Below, piece by piece: positions 1 to 7,135 of a DNA stretch of 32,418 nt (the stretch's first letter is position 1; every line of letters begins with the position of its first letter). The notes below the pieces were generated by a model. The model saw nothing but the letters and a program-made list of their open reading frames with translations, had not been told where the DNA came from and searched no databases. The stretch spans positions 67,869 through 100,286 of the forward strand of contig JAMCQL010000013.1 in the NCBI GenBank assembly GCA_023381615.1, given 5' to 3'. The position numbers and the translations under genes were made by a program. This stretch comes from Bacteroidota bacterium. Its GTDB lineage: Bacteria; Bacteroidota; Ignavibacteria; Kryptoniales; JAKASW01.

Positions 1-271
1 ACGACATTAAAGTCAGGTAGCTCATTGCCCATTGAACACGGTTTTCGCCAATGACGGCGACATGATCGCGCTCTTGAATCCCTAAATTCCTGAGCGCCGC
101 TCCGAATCGCAGGACATTTTCTAGGAGCGAGCCATAAGTCACTTTGGGAATCGGCGTATCGTTCAAATCCTCAAGCGCGAGTTTGTTCGCATACTTGCGT
201 GCAGATTCGAGGAGCATGTGCTGAACAGAATTGACGCGAGGCACCTCGAAGAACGGAATATCTTTTTTCAT
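1..271 (-). CDS. AMP-forming acyl-CoA synthetase (FadD-like), N-terminal fragment
   Basis: The gene starts at ATG 271-269 and runs off the left edge, so only about 90 residues are visible. The translation begins MKKDIPFFEVPRVNSVQHML and contains KVTYGSLLENVLRFGAALRN followed by LGIQERDHVAVIGENRVQW. This is the typical N-terminal start of adenylate-forming (ANL superfamily) long-chain fatty-acid-CoA ligases: a YxxL block, then a G(I/V)xxGDxVAIxxENRxEW-like block. These enzymes activate fatty acids to acyl-CoA with ATP. A purine-rich AAGGA lies about 10 nt before the ATG. The AMP-binding P-loop and catalytic motifs lie outside the window, so substrate class and integrity cannot be judged. Confidence 0.8.
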   Translation of the reverse strand, partial: MKKDIPFFEVPRVNSVQHMLLESARKYANKLALEDLNDTPIPKVTYGSLLENVLRFGAALRNLGIQERDHVAVIGENRVQWAMSYLTLMS

Positions 272-773
272 TTTCTCAATTCCTTTTTGTCAGTTTCGCC
301 TCAGTGTTTTCTATTTGTAAACGAATTAACCTAGAAATGTCATTAGAATTCTAATGACAAATCTGGGCTAATCGATTTTGTGCATGCCACGACCGGCAGT
401 TGGGTCGGGCCAAACCGGAGAGCGAAGCTCTTTCATGGTTCTCCCGGATTTGTTTGGGCTTAAGAACGAGAGTTATCTGAAAGAGACGGGGTTTAAACCT
501 GTCTTTAAATTTGTTTCCAGAAGGCAAAGCAGAATGAATTTCGTTCTTTTTTCCTTATGAATCAATTTGGTTCTTCAGCAAAACCGGGCTTCCCCGGGAA
601 AAACTCCGGAAAACACAAAACGGACCACGGTGATGATTCTCCCACCGCCCCAGACATAAAAAATTGGCTGTTCAAATTCGTCTGTCCGACAGCCTTCGTG
701 CTTATGTCGGCAAGATTTCATATTTTATCTGCGGAATCAAAACGAGAACCAATTAACAATCCGGAGAAAGAAT
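272..773. other. 502-bp gap between divergent fadD-like gene and ispE; no convincing gene
   Basis: The gap carries two short open frames (378-560 and 557-796) with no recognisable motif and no good ribosome site, so I do not call them genes. It does hold structure: a 22-nt perfect palindrome at 338-359, an imperfect inverted repeat at about 410-458 (CCAAA-CCGGAGA pairing with TCTCCCGG-TTTGG, with an AGAGC/GCTCT hairpin inside) and a short AGAC/GTCT hairpin at about 484-504. The promoters of both flanking genes must lie here, but I could not identify them. Confidence 0.5.
338..359. repeat. 22-nt perfect palindrome
   Basis: The half-site TGTCATTAGAA is followed at once by its exact reverse complement TTCTAATGACA, with no spacer. 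The right half plus AATC (349-363) recurs as an identical 15-mer at 24159-24173 beside trxA. It could be two ends of a repeat element lying back to back, or an operator for the divergent pair fadD-like/ispE. The recurrence next to an unrelated gene favours the first reading. Confidence 0.7.
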
Positions 774-1613
774 TTGAAGATCCTCGCCCCCGCTAAAATC
801 AACATCGGACTACGTGTCGTGCGGAAACGCTCAGATAGGTATCACGATATCGAGACGATTTTCTACCCGATCCACCTTGCCGACGAACTTGAGATTTCGA
901 AATCGGATAAACACGAGTTCTATTCGAACATCGACCTTGAAGCCGATGCTAACTTGTGTCTCAGGGCTTTGCATTTTTTCTGCGAGCGGACAGGAATACA
1001 CGCCGAAGTAAAAATGATACTAAGGAAAAATATTCCTATCGGCAGCGGACTTGGCGGAGGAAGTTCGAATGCCGCCGCGGTTCTCGTTGCACTTCAAGAA
1101 CTCTACGGCAAGCCGCTCAGCGAAATAGAACTTATCGATATCGCCGGACATTTGGGAGCCGACGTCCCGTTTTTCCTAAAAAGAATCCCGGCTTATGCAA
1201 CGGGAAAAGGTGAAGTGATCGAGCCGCTAAAGTACAGGGTCGAGAAATTCATTTTGACCGTGACACCTGACGTTTCTGTTTCAACAGCGCTCGCTTATTC
1301 GCTTGTAACTCCGACTGGCGCCAAAGAGAAGTCTCTCCGTGAATTGCTTCTCGAGCTTGGAAGCAATTACTCGAACTATCGTGGTATCATAGTAAATGAT
1401 TTTGAGACTCCTGTATTTGAAAAATTCCCCGTCATCGGTCAAATCAAATCGGAGATGTATTCGCAGGGCGCGGTATTTTCGCTGATGTCCGGAAGTGGAA
1501 GCAGCGTTTACGGCTTCTTCGAAACGGAAAATAGCGCCATTAAGGCTTTAGAGTCTCTCAAGGAAAAATTCAAACTGCGAGCAGGCGACATAACGCCTCC
1601 GGTGAGCAGGTAA
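774..1613 (+). CDS. ispE: 4-diphosphocytidyl-2-C-methyl-D-erythritol kinase (IspE)
   Basis: IspE phosphorylates the 2-hydroxyl of CDP-methylerythritol with ATP in the cytoplasmic MEP pathway to isoprenoids. The 279-residue length fits the family. The N-terminus KILAPAKINIGLRVVRKRSD carries the family PAKIN block. Residues 87-104 (IPIGSGLGGGSSNAAAVL) are the GHMP-kinase glycine/serine-rich ATP loop, and the late stretch FSLMSGSGSSVYGFF is the usual C-terminal GHMP motif. The start is TTG at 774, chosen because GGAGAAAG lies just upstream and translation enters the conserved lysine/PAKIN block at once. The gene stands alone on the plus strand; a MITE begins just after its stop. The call is secure. 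Confidence 0.96.
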   Translation: MKILAPAKINIGLRVVRKRSDRYHDIETIFYPIHLADELEISKSDKHEFYSNIDLEADANLCLRALHFFCERTGIHAEVKMILRKNIPIGSGLGGGSSNAAAVLVALQELYGKPLSEIELIDIAGHLGADVPFFLKRIPAYATGKGEVIEPLKYRVEKFILTVTPDVSVSTALAYSLVTPTGAKEKSLRELLLELGSNYSNYRGIIVNDFETPVFEKFPVIGQIKSEMYSQGAVFSLMSGSGSSVYGFFETENSAIKALESLKEKFKLRAGDITPPVSR

Positions 1614-1617
1614 TTAT

Positions 1618-1723
1618 TAAAGGGCACCTCTAAAAATCATTAAAATAATCCGTGGGAATCCGTTTTATCCGTGTCATCAGTGGCCTATTTTTTCACAAAC
1701 ATAGTTTTTAGAGGTGCCCTAAA
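1618..1723. mobile_element. 98-bp MITE with 15-bp terminal inverted repeats and a 4-bp target duplication
   Basis: GGGCACCTCTAAAAA (1622-1636) is repeated exactly inverted at 1705-1719 (TTTTTAGAGGTGCCC). The element is flanked by TAAA on both sides (1618-1621 and 1720-1723), which looks like a 4-bp target-site duplication. It contains no open frame. Its interior holds the phrase GTCATCAGTGGCCTATTTTT (1673-1692), a near copy of which occurs at 30232-30251. It sits 4 bp after the ispE stop and its paired ends could also fold in RNA. A related end occurs at 32291-32307. Confidence 0.75.
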
Positions 1724-1984
1724 GAAAGTCATACTGAATGAGCGCCAAAGGCGCCATGGCGCATTCCCATTTAGCATAATTGAGCGACACTCGTTTCAGC
1801 ATCTACACCTTCCTCCTGTCTTATGATTATCAGATTCCGAAACAAGCCCGCATTGGAGCGCTGCGGTCCACGTTCGGAATGACTGAACATGTCCTCTATG
1901 CAGTCTATTCAATAGCGGCTATTTCTTAACTATATCACAACATTCAAAAAACAACAGCTTAACATTCGGCGAATAAATTAGTGC
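1724..1984. other. Intergenic stretch between MITE and phosphoesterase; nested repeat debris
   Basis: I see no gene. GCGCCAAAGGCGCCATGGCGC at about 1742-1762 is self-complementary in places. AGATTCCGAAACAAG (1832-1846) and GTTCGGAATGAC (1872-1883) form an inverted pair (ATTCCGAA/TTCGGAAT) separated by 25 bp. A short open frame on the minus strand (1919-2155) overlaps the phosphoesterase start and is taken as spurious. Confidence 0.45.
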
Positions 1985-2959
1985 GTGGAATCGAAAAGCA
2001 TAATCCAGCCGGTATATAGAATCGCGCATATCTCGGACACTCACATAAGTCCGGAGTACAACAGACAAAACATCGCCAAATTGAAGAATCTTCTCACTTA
2101 CATTACAGATGAGGGTTACGATCACGTTGTCATAACCGGCGACATCGCGGGACACGGTGAGGAACGCGACTTTAGATCCGTCAGACGATTGTTGAAATCT
2201 TTCGGCTTGCTGGAATATGAAAAGCTAAGCGTCACAATCGGGAATCACGATATCTTCGGCGGCGTCCACAGAGCAGAAGATTTATTTTCATTCGGGAAAC
2301 ACTGCCAGACCACTGTTTATAACAGAAAGCTTGACTTGTTCGAGCGGACGTTCAAAGAAACTTTCCCGCAGAAAGCTTACGCCGGAGAAAAGCTATTCCC
2401 ATTCGTGAAAATTGTGGGACCGCTTGCTTTAGTCGGGATTAATTCAATCCGGGAATTTCACCCCTTCCTTAACCCTTTCGGCTCAAACGGGAAAGTCTCA
2501 GATGAACAACTTGAATCGGTGGAAAAAATCTTGAGCCACCCTTCTCTCGACAAGCTGAAGAAAGTCGTTCTGATTCACCACCACTTCAGCAAATACCAGC
2601 CCCATGCTGAATCTTTGATTAACAAGTTCTATCACTCATTCGAATCACGAACGTTAAAACTGCACGGAAAGAAAAGAGTCGAAGAGACATTTAAGAGATG
2701 TGGTGTTGAAGTGGTCATGCACGGACATACTCACGTCGAGGAAGTTTACGAGAATTCCGGAATCATCTACTCAAGCACGGCTCTCAACACAGTTAAAGCA
2801 AAATCGGATAGTAAAGAAGACAACCTGACCGGTCAACTGAAATTCAATGAGATCTCAATTTCGAATGATGGTGGAGTTGAGATAAAAAAACGCAGAGTAA
2901 ATATCCCACAAAAGGGGAATTCGTCCCGGACTTTCGACAGAAAGGTTTTTGTGAAGTAA
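1985..2959 (+). CDS. Calcineurin-like metallophosphoesterase
   Basis: This 324-residue protein carries the full metallophosphoesterase signature in order: D18-T-H20 (RIAHISDTHIS), GD in VVITGDIAGHGE, GNHD in VTIGNHDIFGG, the histidine run VVLIHHHFSKY and the final GHTH in VVMHGHTHVEE. These residues bind the dinuclear metal centre in the family. There is no signal peptide, so it is probably cytoplasmic; the substrate (cyclic nucleotide, phospholipid headgroup or other phosphoester) cannot be read from the sequence. The GTG at 1985 is used because a TAG stop lies 4 bp upstream in frame and the first metal motif follows at residue 18. The ribosome site is poor. The gene converges on the DUF5683 gene, leaving only 3 bp between stops. 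Confidence 0.9.
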   Translation: MESKSIIQPVYRIAHISDTHISPEYNRQNIAKLKNLLTYITDEGYDHVVITGDIAGHGEERDFRSVRRLLKSFGLLEYEKLSVTIGNHDIFGGVHRAEDLFSFGKHCQTTVYNRKLDLFERTFKETFPQKAYAGEKLFPFVKIVGPLALVGINSIREFHPFLNPFGSNGKVSDEQLESVEKILSHPSLDKLKKVVLIHHHFSKYQPHAESLINKFYHSFESRTLKLHGKKRVEETFKRCGVEVVMHGHTHVEEVYENSGIIYSSTALNTVKAKSDSKEDNLTGQLKFNEISISNDGGVEIKKRRVNIPQKGNSSRTFDRKVFVK

Positions 2960-2962
2960 ATC

Positions 2963-3880
2963 TCAGAAGTGAAGAGCTAAATTCACTTCTGTTTGATATC
3001 CCATTCCTTGCGGCAGCGGGGACATCCCAACGCTAGTCTGAACAAACTTGTTGTGGCTGTGCGCCCAGAGCGCCGCTTCAATTGCCGAGACGAAATGGTT
3101 TACCAAAACGACGCCGACTGCGGTTGAAGCAACTGCGTATAAATAATTAGCCTGGCCGCGCTGATCCATATAATAGCCGCTGTGAGGAGTGTCTCTTTCA
3201 AGGTCTTGAAAATTAACAAAAGTGGGATTCTCATCGTCCCACCCCTGCCTGAACTGGGGATACTTGCCGATGAGTTCGTAGTACTGTTGGTTTCCATGAA
3301 TTGGCAGGAGGTGAGAGAAATATCCCCCTAATGCACCTTCAACTTTATTCAGGTAACTCCAATTGACTTTATTCCATGGAGCGGGACCGCCGGTGTTAAC
3401 CACCATCAGCGGCGCGTACTGGTTCGCTGTCGCTGGATCAGGTGACTGATTGATTTGCTCAAGCTGCGCCAAATTCTTTTGAATCCATGTTGCGTACTGG
3501 ACAACGCTCCAATGTTCGTTCGTATAATTTGCGGCTGCCGTCCCGTCCGCATAAGTTTGGAAAAAGTTTGTCTTCTCATTACCCTTATTCGTCCATACTA
3601 CGTCCACAACCCATCCGGCAACTTCCACGGCAAAGAACGCGGCTGCCTTGAGATAATTTTTATTGTAAGCCTGACCAGCGCCGGGAATTATCAGCGAGAA
3701 TAAACCGGCTTTCAAAGCCGAGCGCGTCTCAAACATCGCAAGCGAATCTTCGTGACTCATAGAAGGCGCCGATGCAAAAAGATCGTGAGAGAGAACTCCC
3801 GTCAGTTCTTTACTAGGCTTATTTACCTGCGCATTTGCCGCGACCGCCATCGCGAAAATCAATAACAGAATCTTGTTCAT
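2963..3880 (-). CDS. DUF5683-like membrane protein with signal peptide
   Basis: The 305-residue protein starts MNKILLLIFAMAVAANAQ, a clean signal peptide. It carries a hydrophobic block at about residues 54-92, ALKAGLFSLIIPGAGQAYN followed by YLKAAAFFAVEVAGWVVDV. The phrase S-x-x-x-PGAGQ-x-YN plus an adjacent membrane segment is what I associate with the DUF5683 family of FCB bacteria, whose function is unknown. A second hydrophobic stretch lies near the C-terminus (ASTAVGVVLVNHFVSAIEAALWAH). The start codon overlaps the stop of the upstream gene as ATGA (3877-3880), so the two are almost certainly translationally coupled and this is the last gene of the T9SS block. I infer an envelope role from context only. 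Confidence 0.75.
   Translation of the reverse strand: MNKILLLIFAMAVAANAQVNKPSKELTGVLSHDLFASAPSMSHEDSLAMFETRSALKAGLFSLIIPGAGQAYNKNYLKAAAFFAVEVAGWVVDVVWTNKGNEKTNFFQTYADGTAAANYTNEHWSVVQYATWIQKNLAQLEQINQSPDPATANQYAPLMVVNTGGPAPWNKVNWSYLNKVEGALGGYFSHLLPIHGNQQYYELIGKYPQFRQGWDDENPTFVNFQDLERDTPHSGYYMDQRGQANYLYAVASTAVGVVLVNHFVSAIEAALWAHSHNKFVQTSVGMSPLPQGMGYQTEVNLALHF
2964..2991. terminator. Hairpin at the convergent gene ends, possible bidirectional terminator
   Basis: CAGAAGTGAA (2964-2973) pairs perfectly with TTCACTTCTG (2982-2991) around an 8-nt loop. It lies directly after the phosphoesterase stop and inside the last codons of the minus-strand gene. The thymine tracts on both sides are weak, so termination is plausible but not certain. 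Confidence 0.45.
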
Positions 3881-6800
3881 TGCTGTCTCCCGAAATCTAC
3901 TATATCAAACGAGAATGTCAAGCCAAAATACATTCTCCATTCTTTACCATAAGTGGCTACAGTCTTGAACTGCGGCACGTTTTGGACAAATTTGTCGAAG
4001 CTGTAGGCTGCGTCAAAGAAAATAGCTGTCGGAAAACTGTAGAACGAAAAGCCGCTCATTCTCAATTCTGTTCCCATGTCCTTCTTGAACCTTGTGTTGA
4101 GCGGGGTTCCGTCCCAACCGTTCCCTATGTCGCCGTAAACGGAAAGATAAACGTCGCTCAGGTAAAATTGGAAAAATTGTTTGTTGACGTCTCTGAAGAG
4201 AGGATATCGGTAGGCCAAATTCAACGCGAGCATTCTATTGCCGCTGATCGCATAGAAAGGATAACCTCTCATCCCAACCAACCCGCCCGCATAAAAGTCG
4301 AAGAAGTTGTTGATGGTCGCACCGAACGTGTAGCCGATCTTCAACTTAGCGGCAAGCGCATCATCGCGGCGAAACAACGGGAATGCGAAATAATTCATGA
4401 AGTCAGCTTGAACAAAATTGAACGGTTCGTAAATCGGAACGAGCACTCCATTTTCAAACTGATAATTTCCGTCTGCGTTCAGTTTGTCGAGCGCGCCGGT
4501 GATTCTCAAATGCGCTCTCACCCCAAGGGGATTGATCCATGAATTGCGCGAAGGCTCAATGCCGTCAAAATCGAATTGGGCGTAGAAAGACCTGCCGAGA
4601 AAATACACGTCTCCGGAAGACGAAACGTAAGCACCAAGTTCAGGAAGTATAAAACCCGAGACTGTCGAAGTATACCTGTCGAAAGTGAAACCGAGCGACA
4701 TGTCGAGCGCGGGCGACAAGATTTTTCCGCTGAAAGCGGCGTCGACTTCAACCAGATCATAGTTCACACCAACCCCGATTGTATCTGCTCCGAGTCCGAT
4801 GCTCGCATTGGTCTGCCGCGTCAAGTTGTACACCGAAAGCGTGAACTGCGGATATATTCCGAGCGAAGAAAGACCGGGAATTTTGTCGTTGTAATCCATC
4901 TGGAAGAAAATATCGCGCTCGAGAAGTTTGTTTATCGTCGCGCCTCCAAAAATGTCGTACTTTCCCACAACATCCGTCGAAGCAAAATAGACGCCGGCTT
5001 TCAGTTCGTCTAAGAAGCTGTTGTGAGGGTTATAATTATCGAACAAAAGTACAGGATAAAAAGACATGCTCGTCGTAACACTTTTGTACGGCTCCGATTT
5101 GTAATCAGGTATTACCTTGTCATTGTAGTGTCTCAAATTTTCCGGTAAGCTGTTTTCGGTCGATGCGAAAAGTCCATTGGATCCTGCGGACGGCGGCGGG
5201 TCGATGCCTACATTGTACGCTGGCGGATCAGGTACCGGAGAAGCCGAAGCGATCTCCGAAATTTTGTAGCCATTCCATTGGTACGAAGAATAAACAAGGT
5301 CGCCGTTCTTCGAAACCGCCGGCATGAATGCGCCGCCGAGAACGTTTGTCAAAGCAACTGTCGAGTCATTATATAAATTGGTTCTGTAAATATTGAATAT
5401 TCCACTCCGGTCAGAGCAATAGACGACACTGCTGTCGTTATCAGTGAAGAGCGGGTCGCGCGAATCCTGATAAGCGGGAGTAACAAGCTTCACCGAGCTG
5501 TCGGCGAAACTGTATATGCCGATTTCTCTCGACGAGTTGATCGAGTAGCTGAACACAATCTTAGAACCGTCCTGAGACCAGCGCGGCGAATATATCTGCT
5601 CTCCGCTTTTGTAATCTGTAAGTTTATGAATGTGTGAAATTTTGTTTTGAGACAGATCAATGTCCGCACTGTACAAGTTCAAAGTCCCGTCACTCCCTGC
5701 AACAAAAGTGATTTTCTTGCTGTCGTTGGAAAGAGAAGGATACCTCGCCCTCAACCCGTATGTCAATCTGACTTCCCTGTCGTTCTTGGTGTCATACGAA
5801 TAAATATCGTACAGGCTGTACCAAAATTTGTTGAGGCGCGTTTCCTTGGAATAGACAAGATAACGTCCGTCGTTTGACCACGAGAGCTCGCTTGCAACAC
5901 CGTCGACAACTTCTTTCTCCGTGCTGTCGGCAAGGTTATAAACGTAAAGCGACGATGTGCCGAAAAAATCGCGATGCTTGTTCGAACAGTAAGCGATCTC
6001 ATTTCCGTCAGGCGAAAAAACAGGGAAAAGATTCGCAAATCCTACGTCCCTGATGATTTTTCCCTGATGCAGGCTTTCCTCAACTTTTGCCGCCTTGGCT
6101 CCGTATGTCTCTTCAAGAAAATTTTTCCATTCAAGATAGACCTGTTCGGCGGATTTGTTCAGGACTTTCTCGAATGCGTAATTGATCGACACCGCGTCCA
6201 CTGAACGCATGGCATCGGACAGTCTTCTCAGCACATCTGGGCCGTATCTTCCGGCAAGATAATGAACAAATGCGAAACCGGCGTTGTAAGTCGATTCGTT
6301 GCCGAGGCTCGTTTTTCCGAATCCGCCCATCTCATCCAGCGTCAGCATCTTGTGGTTCAAAACGTACATTCGCAGAATCATGTCGCGATGCGTATCCCAA
6401 GTGTCGTAATTGACATGAGGAATATTGTACTGCGCGACTCCCTCGGCAAACCACGCCGGGATAACAATACCGCTCACCGGATAACTTACCACCACATTCG
6501 GATAACCGTAAAGAACATCTGGTCTGCGCTCCGATTCGTAGCCTAACCACTGAAGGTAAATAGCGGGGACATGCCTGCCGAATTTCGTTGCCGTATTCAT
6601 TTCAATCTCGTGAGTAAACTCATGAGTGACCACGTTTCGCAGCCAATCGTGCGTTCCGCGAAGCTCAAAATCCAGCGACGACGCCCAGATGTTGATCTTG
6701 TTGTCGAAAAAGTAGGTTTCTCCGTTGGAATAGTCGTCTGTATCCCAGATTACAAACGAGACTTTCTGGTCGGGCTCATGGTGGTACAACTTTGTCAGAG

Positions 6801-7002
6801 ACCCGTAGATTTCCTCCGCGATCTTCGCGACAAGCTGAGCGGTGCGCTCTTCGCCGGGATGATAATCCACCAGAAAATGTTTAGTTTCGATCGTGCGCCA
6901 GTTCAGTTCCGGATGAATGTAATCATCCTGCGCAAAAGCAAGGCTGGAACAAAGTAACAAAGTAACGAAGTAACAAAGTAACAAAGAGAAGAAAGGAGGC
7001 AT
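3877..7002 (-). CDS. Gluzincin-type peptidase / beta-propeller / outer-membrane barrel fusion
   Basis: I take ATG 7002 as the start (1041 residues), because translation gives a compact signal peptide ending SLAFAQ|DD. An open frame reaches back to 7071, but that stretch is repeat-derived. In 7002 numbering, residues 127-131 are HEFTH in VVTHEFTHEIEMN, and E187 lies in PAWFAEGVAQY. This HExxH plus WFxEG arrangement is that of gluzincin metallopeptidases (M1-like 'peptidase MA' domains). A long stretch of PD40/TolB-type propeller blades follows (FSPDGNEIAYCSNK, WSNDGRYLVYSKE, WSQDGSKIVFSYS). The last ~390 residues are aromatic-rich beta strands with GGLVGMRGYPFYAISGN, resembling the RGY/F motif of Omp85/BamA barrels. 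It probably displays a peptidase at the surface or periplasmic face. The gene overlaps the DUF5683 gene by 4 bp. It is often the sort of protein labelled only 'TolB-like'. Confidence 0.8.
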   Translation of the reverse strand: MPPFFSLLLCYFVTLLLCSSLAFAQDDYIHPELNWRTIETKHFLVDYHPGEERTAQLVAKIAEEIYGSLTKLYHHEPDQKVSFVIWDTDDYSNGETYFFDNKINIWASSLDFELRGTHDWLRNVVTHEFTHEIEMNTATKFGRHVPAIYLQWLGYESERRPDVLYGYPNVVVSYPVSGIVIPAWFAEGVAQYNIPHVNYDTWDTHRDMILRMYVLNHKMLTLDEMGGFGKTSLGNESTYNAGFAFVHYLAGRYGPDVLRRLSDAMRSVDAVSINYAFEKVLNKSAEQVYLEWKNFLEETYGAKAAKVEESLHQGKIIRDVGFANLFPVFSPDGNEIAYCSNKHRDFFGTSSLYVYNLADSTEKEVVDGVASELSWSNDGRYLVYSKETRLNKFWYSLYDIYSYDTKNDREVRLTYGLRARYPSLSNDSKKITFVAGSDGTLNLYSADIDLSQNKISHIHKLTDYKSGEQIYSPRWSQDGSKIVFSYSINSSREIGIYSFADSSVKLVTPAYQDSRDPLFTDNDSSVVYCSDRSGIFNIYRTNLYNDSTVALTNVLGGAFMPAVSKNGDLVYSSYQWNGYKISEIASASPVPDPPAYNVGIDPPPSAGSNGLFASTENSLPENLRHYNDKVIPDYKSEPYKSVTTSMSFYPVLLFDNYNPHNSFLDELKAGVYFASTDVVGKYDIFGGATINKLLERDIFFQMDYNDKIPGLSSLGIYPQFTLSVYNLTRQTNASIGLGADTIGVGVNYDLVEVDAAFSGKILSPALDMSLGFTFDRYTSTVSGFILPELGAYVSSSGDVYFLGRSFYAQFDFDGIEPSRNSWINPLGVRAHLRITGALDKLNADGNYQFENGVLVPIYEPFNFVQADFMNYFAFPLFRRDDALAAKLKIGYTFGATINNFFDFYAGGLVGMRGYPFYAISGNRMLALNLAYRYPLFRDVNKQFFQFYLSDVYLSVYGDIGNGWDGTPLNTRFKKDMGTELRMSGFSFYSFPTAIFFDAAYSFDKFVQNVPQFKTVATYGKEWRMYFGLTFSFDIVDFGRQQ
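6951..6986. repeat. 8-bp tandem repeat (AAAGTAAC)n inside a signal-peptide coding region
   Basis: Four consecutive octamers, AAAGTAAC, AAAGTAAC, GAAGTAAC and AAAGTAAC (6951-6982), are followed by a partial unit. On the minus strand they encode the hydrophobic core LLLCYFVTLLLC of the signal peptide of the gene ending at 3877. Because 8 is not a multiple of 3, gain or loss of one unit would shift the downstream frame. Confidence 0.9.
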
Positions 7003-7055
7003 GCTTGACGTTCGCGAATTCTTATAAGTGCCGCTTCGTGGGAAGTATAGCTTTA

Positions 7056-7087
7056 CTTTGTGCCTTTGCATCTTTGTGTCTTTGTGC
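7056..7087. repeat. Second 8-bp tandem repeat, (CTTTGTGC)n-like
   Basis: The units are CTTTGTGC, CTTTGCAT, CTTTGTGT and CTTTGTGC. They lie in the 64-bp spacer upstream of the fusion gene, after the M6-like gene stop in transcription order. The far-upstream ATG at 7071 falls inside this array, one reason I reject it as the true start. Confidence 0.85.
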
Positions 7088-7135
7088 CTGCTATTTATCA
7101 GTGGGTTACTTTTCGGCTGGGACTCGAGAACAACT

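Noticed and set aside
578-600. CCGGG-CTTC-CCCGG hairpin followed by TTTT on the minus strand
   Set aside because: No minus-strand gene lies upstream for it to terminate, and the stem is only 5 bp.
378-796. Two short plus-strand frames before ispE
   Set aside because: No ribosome site, no motif, composition of repeat-rich spacer; the second one overlaps the ispE start in another frame.
7003-7071. Extended start (ATG 7071) of the fusion gene
   Set aside because: The ATG lies inside the second octamer array and the added residues separate the start from the signal peptide by 23 charged, non-conserved positions.
6951-7087. Octamer arrays as a CRISPR
   Set aside because: Units are 8 bp without unique spacers; no CRISPR-like 24-40-bp repeat or cas gene is present in the window.
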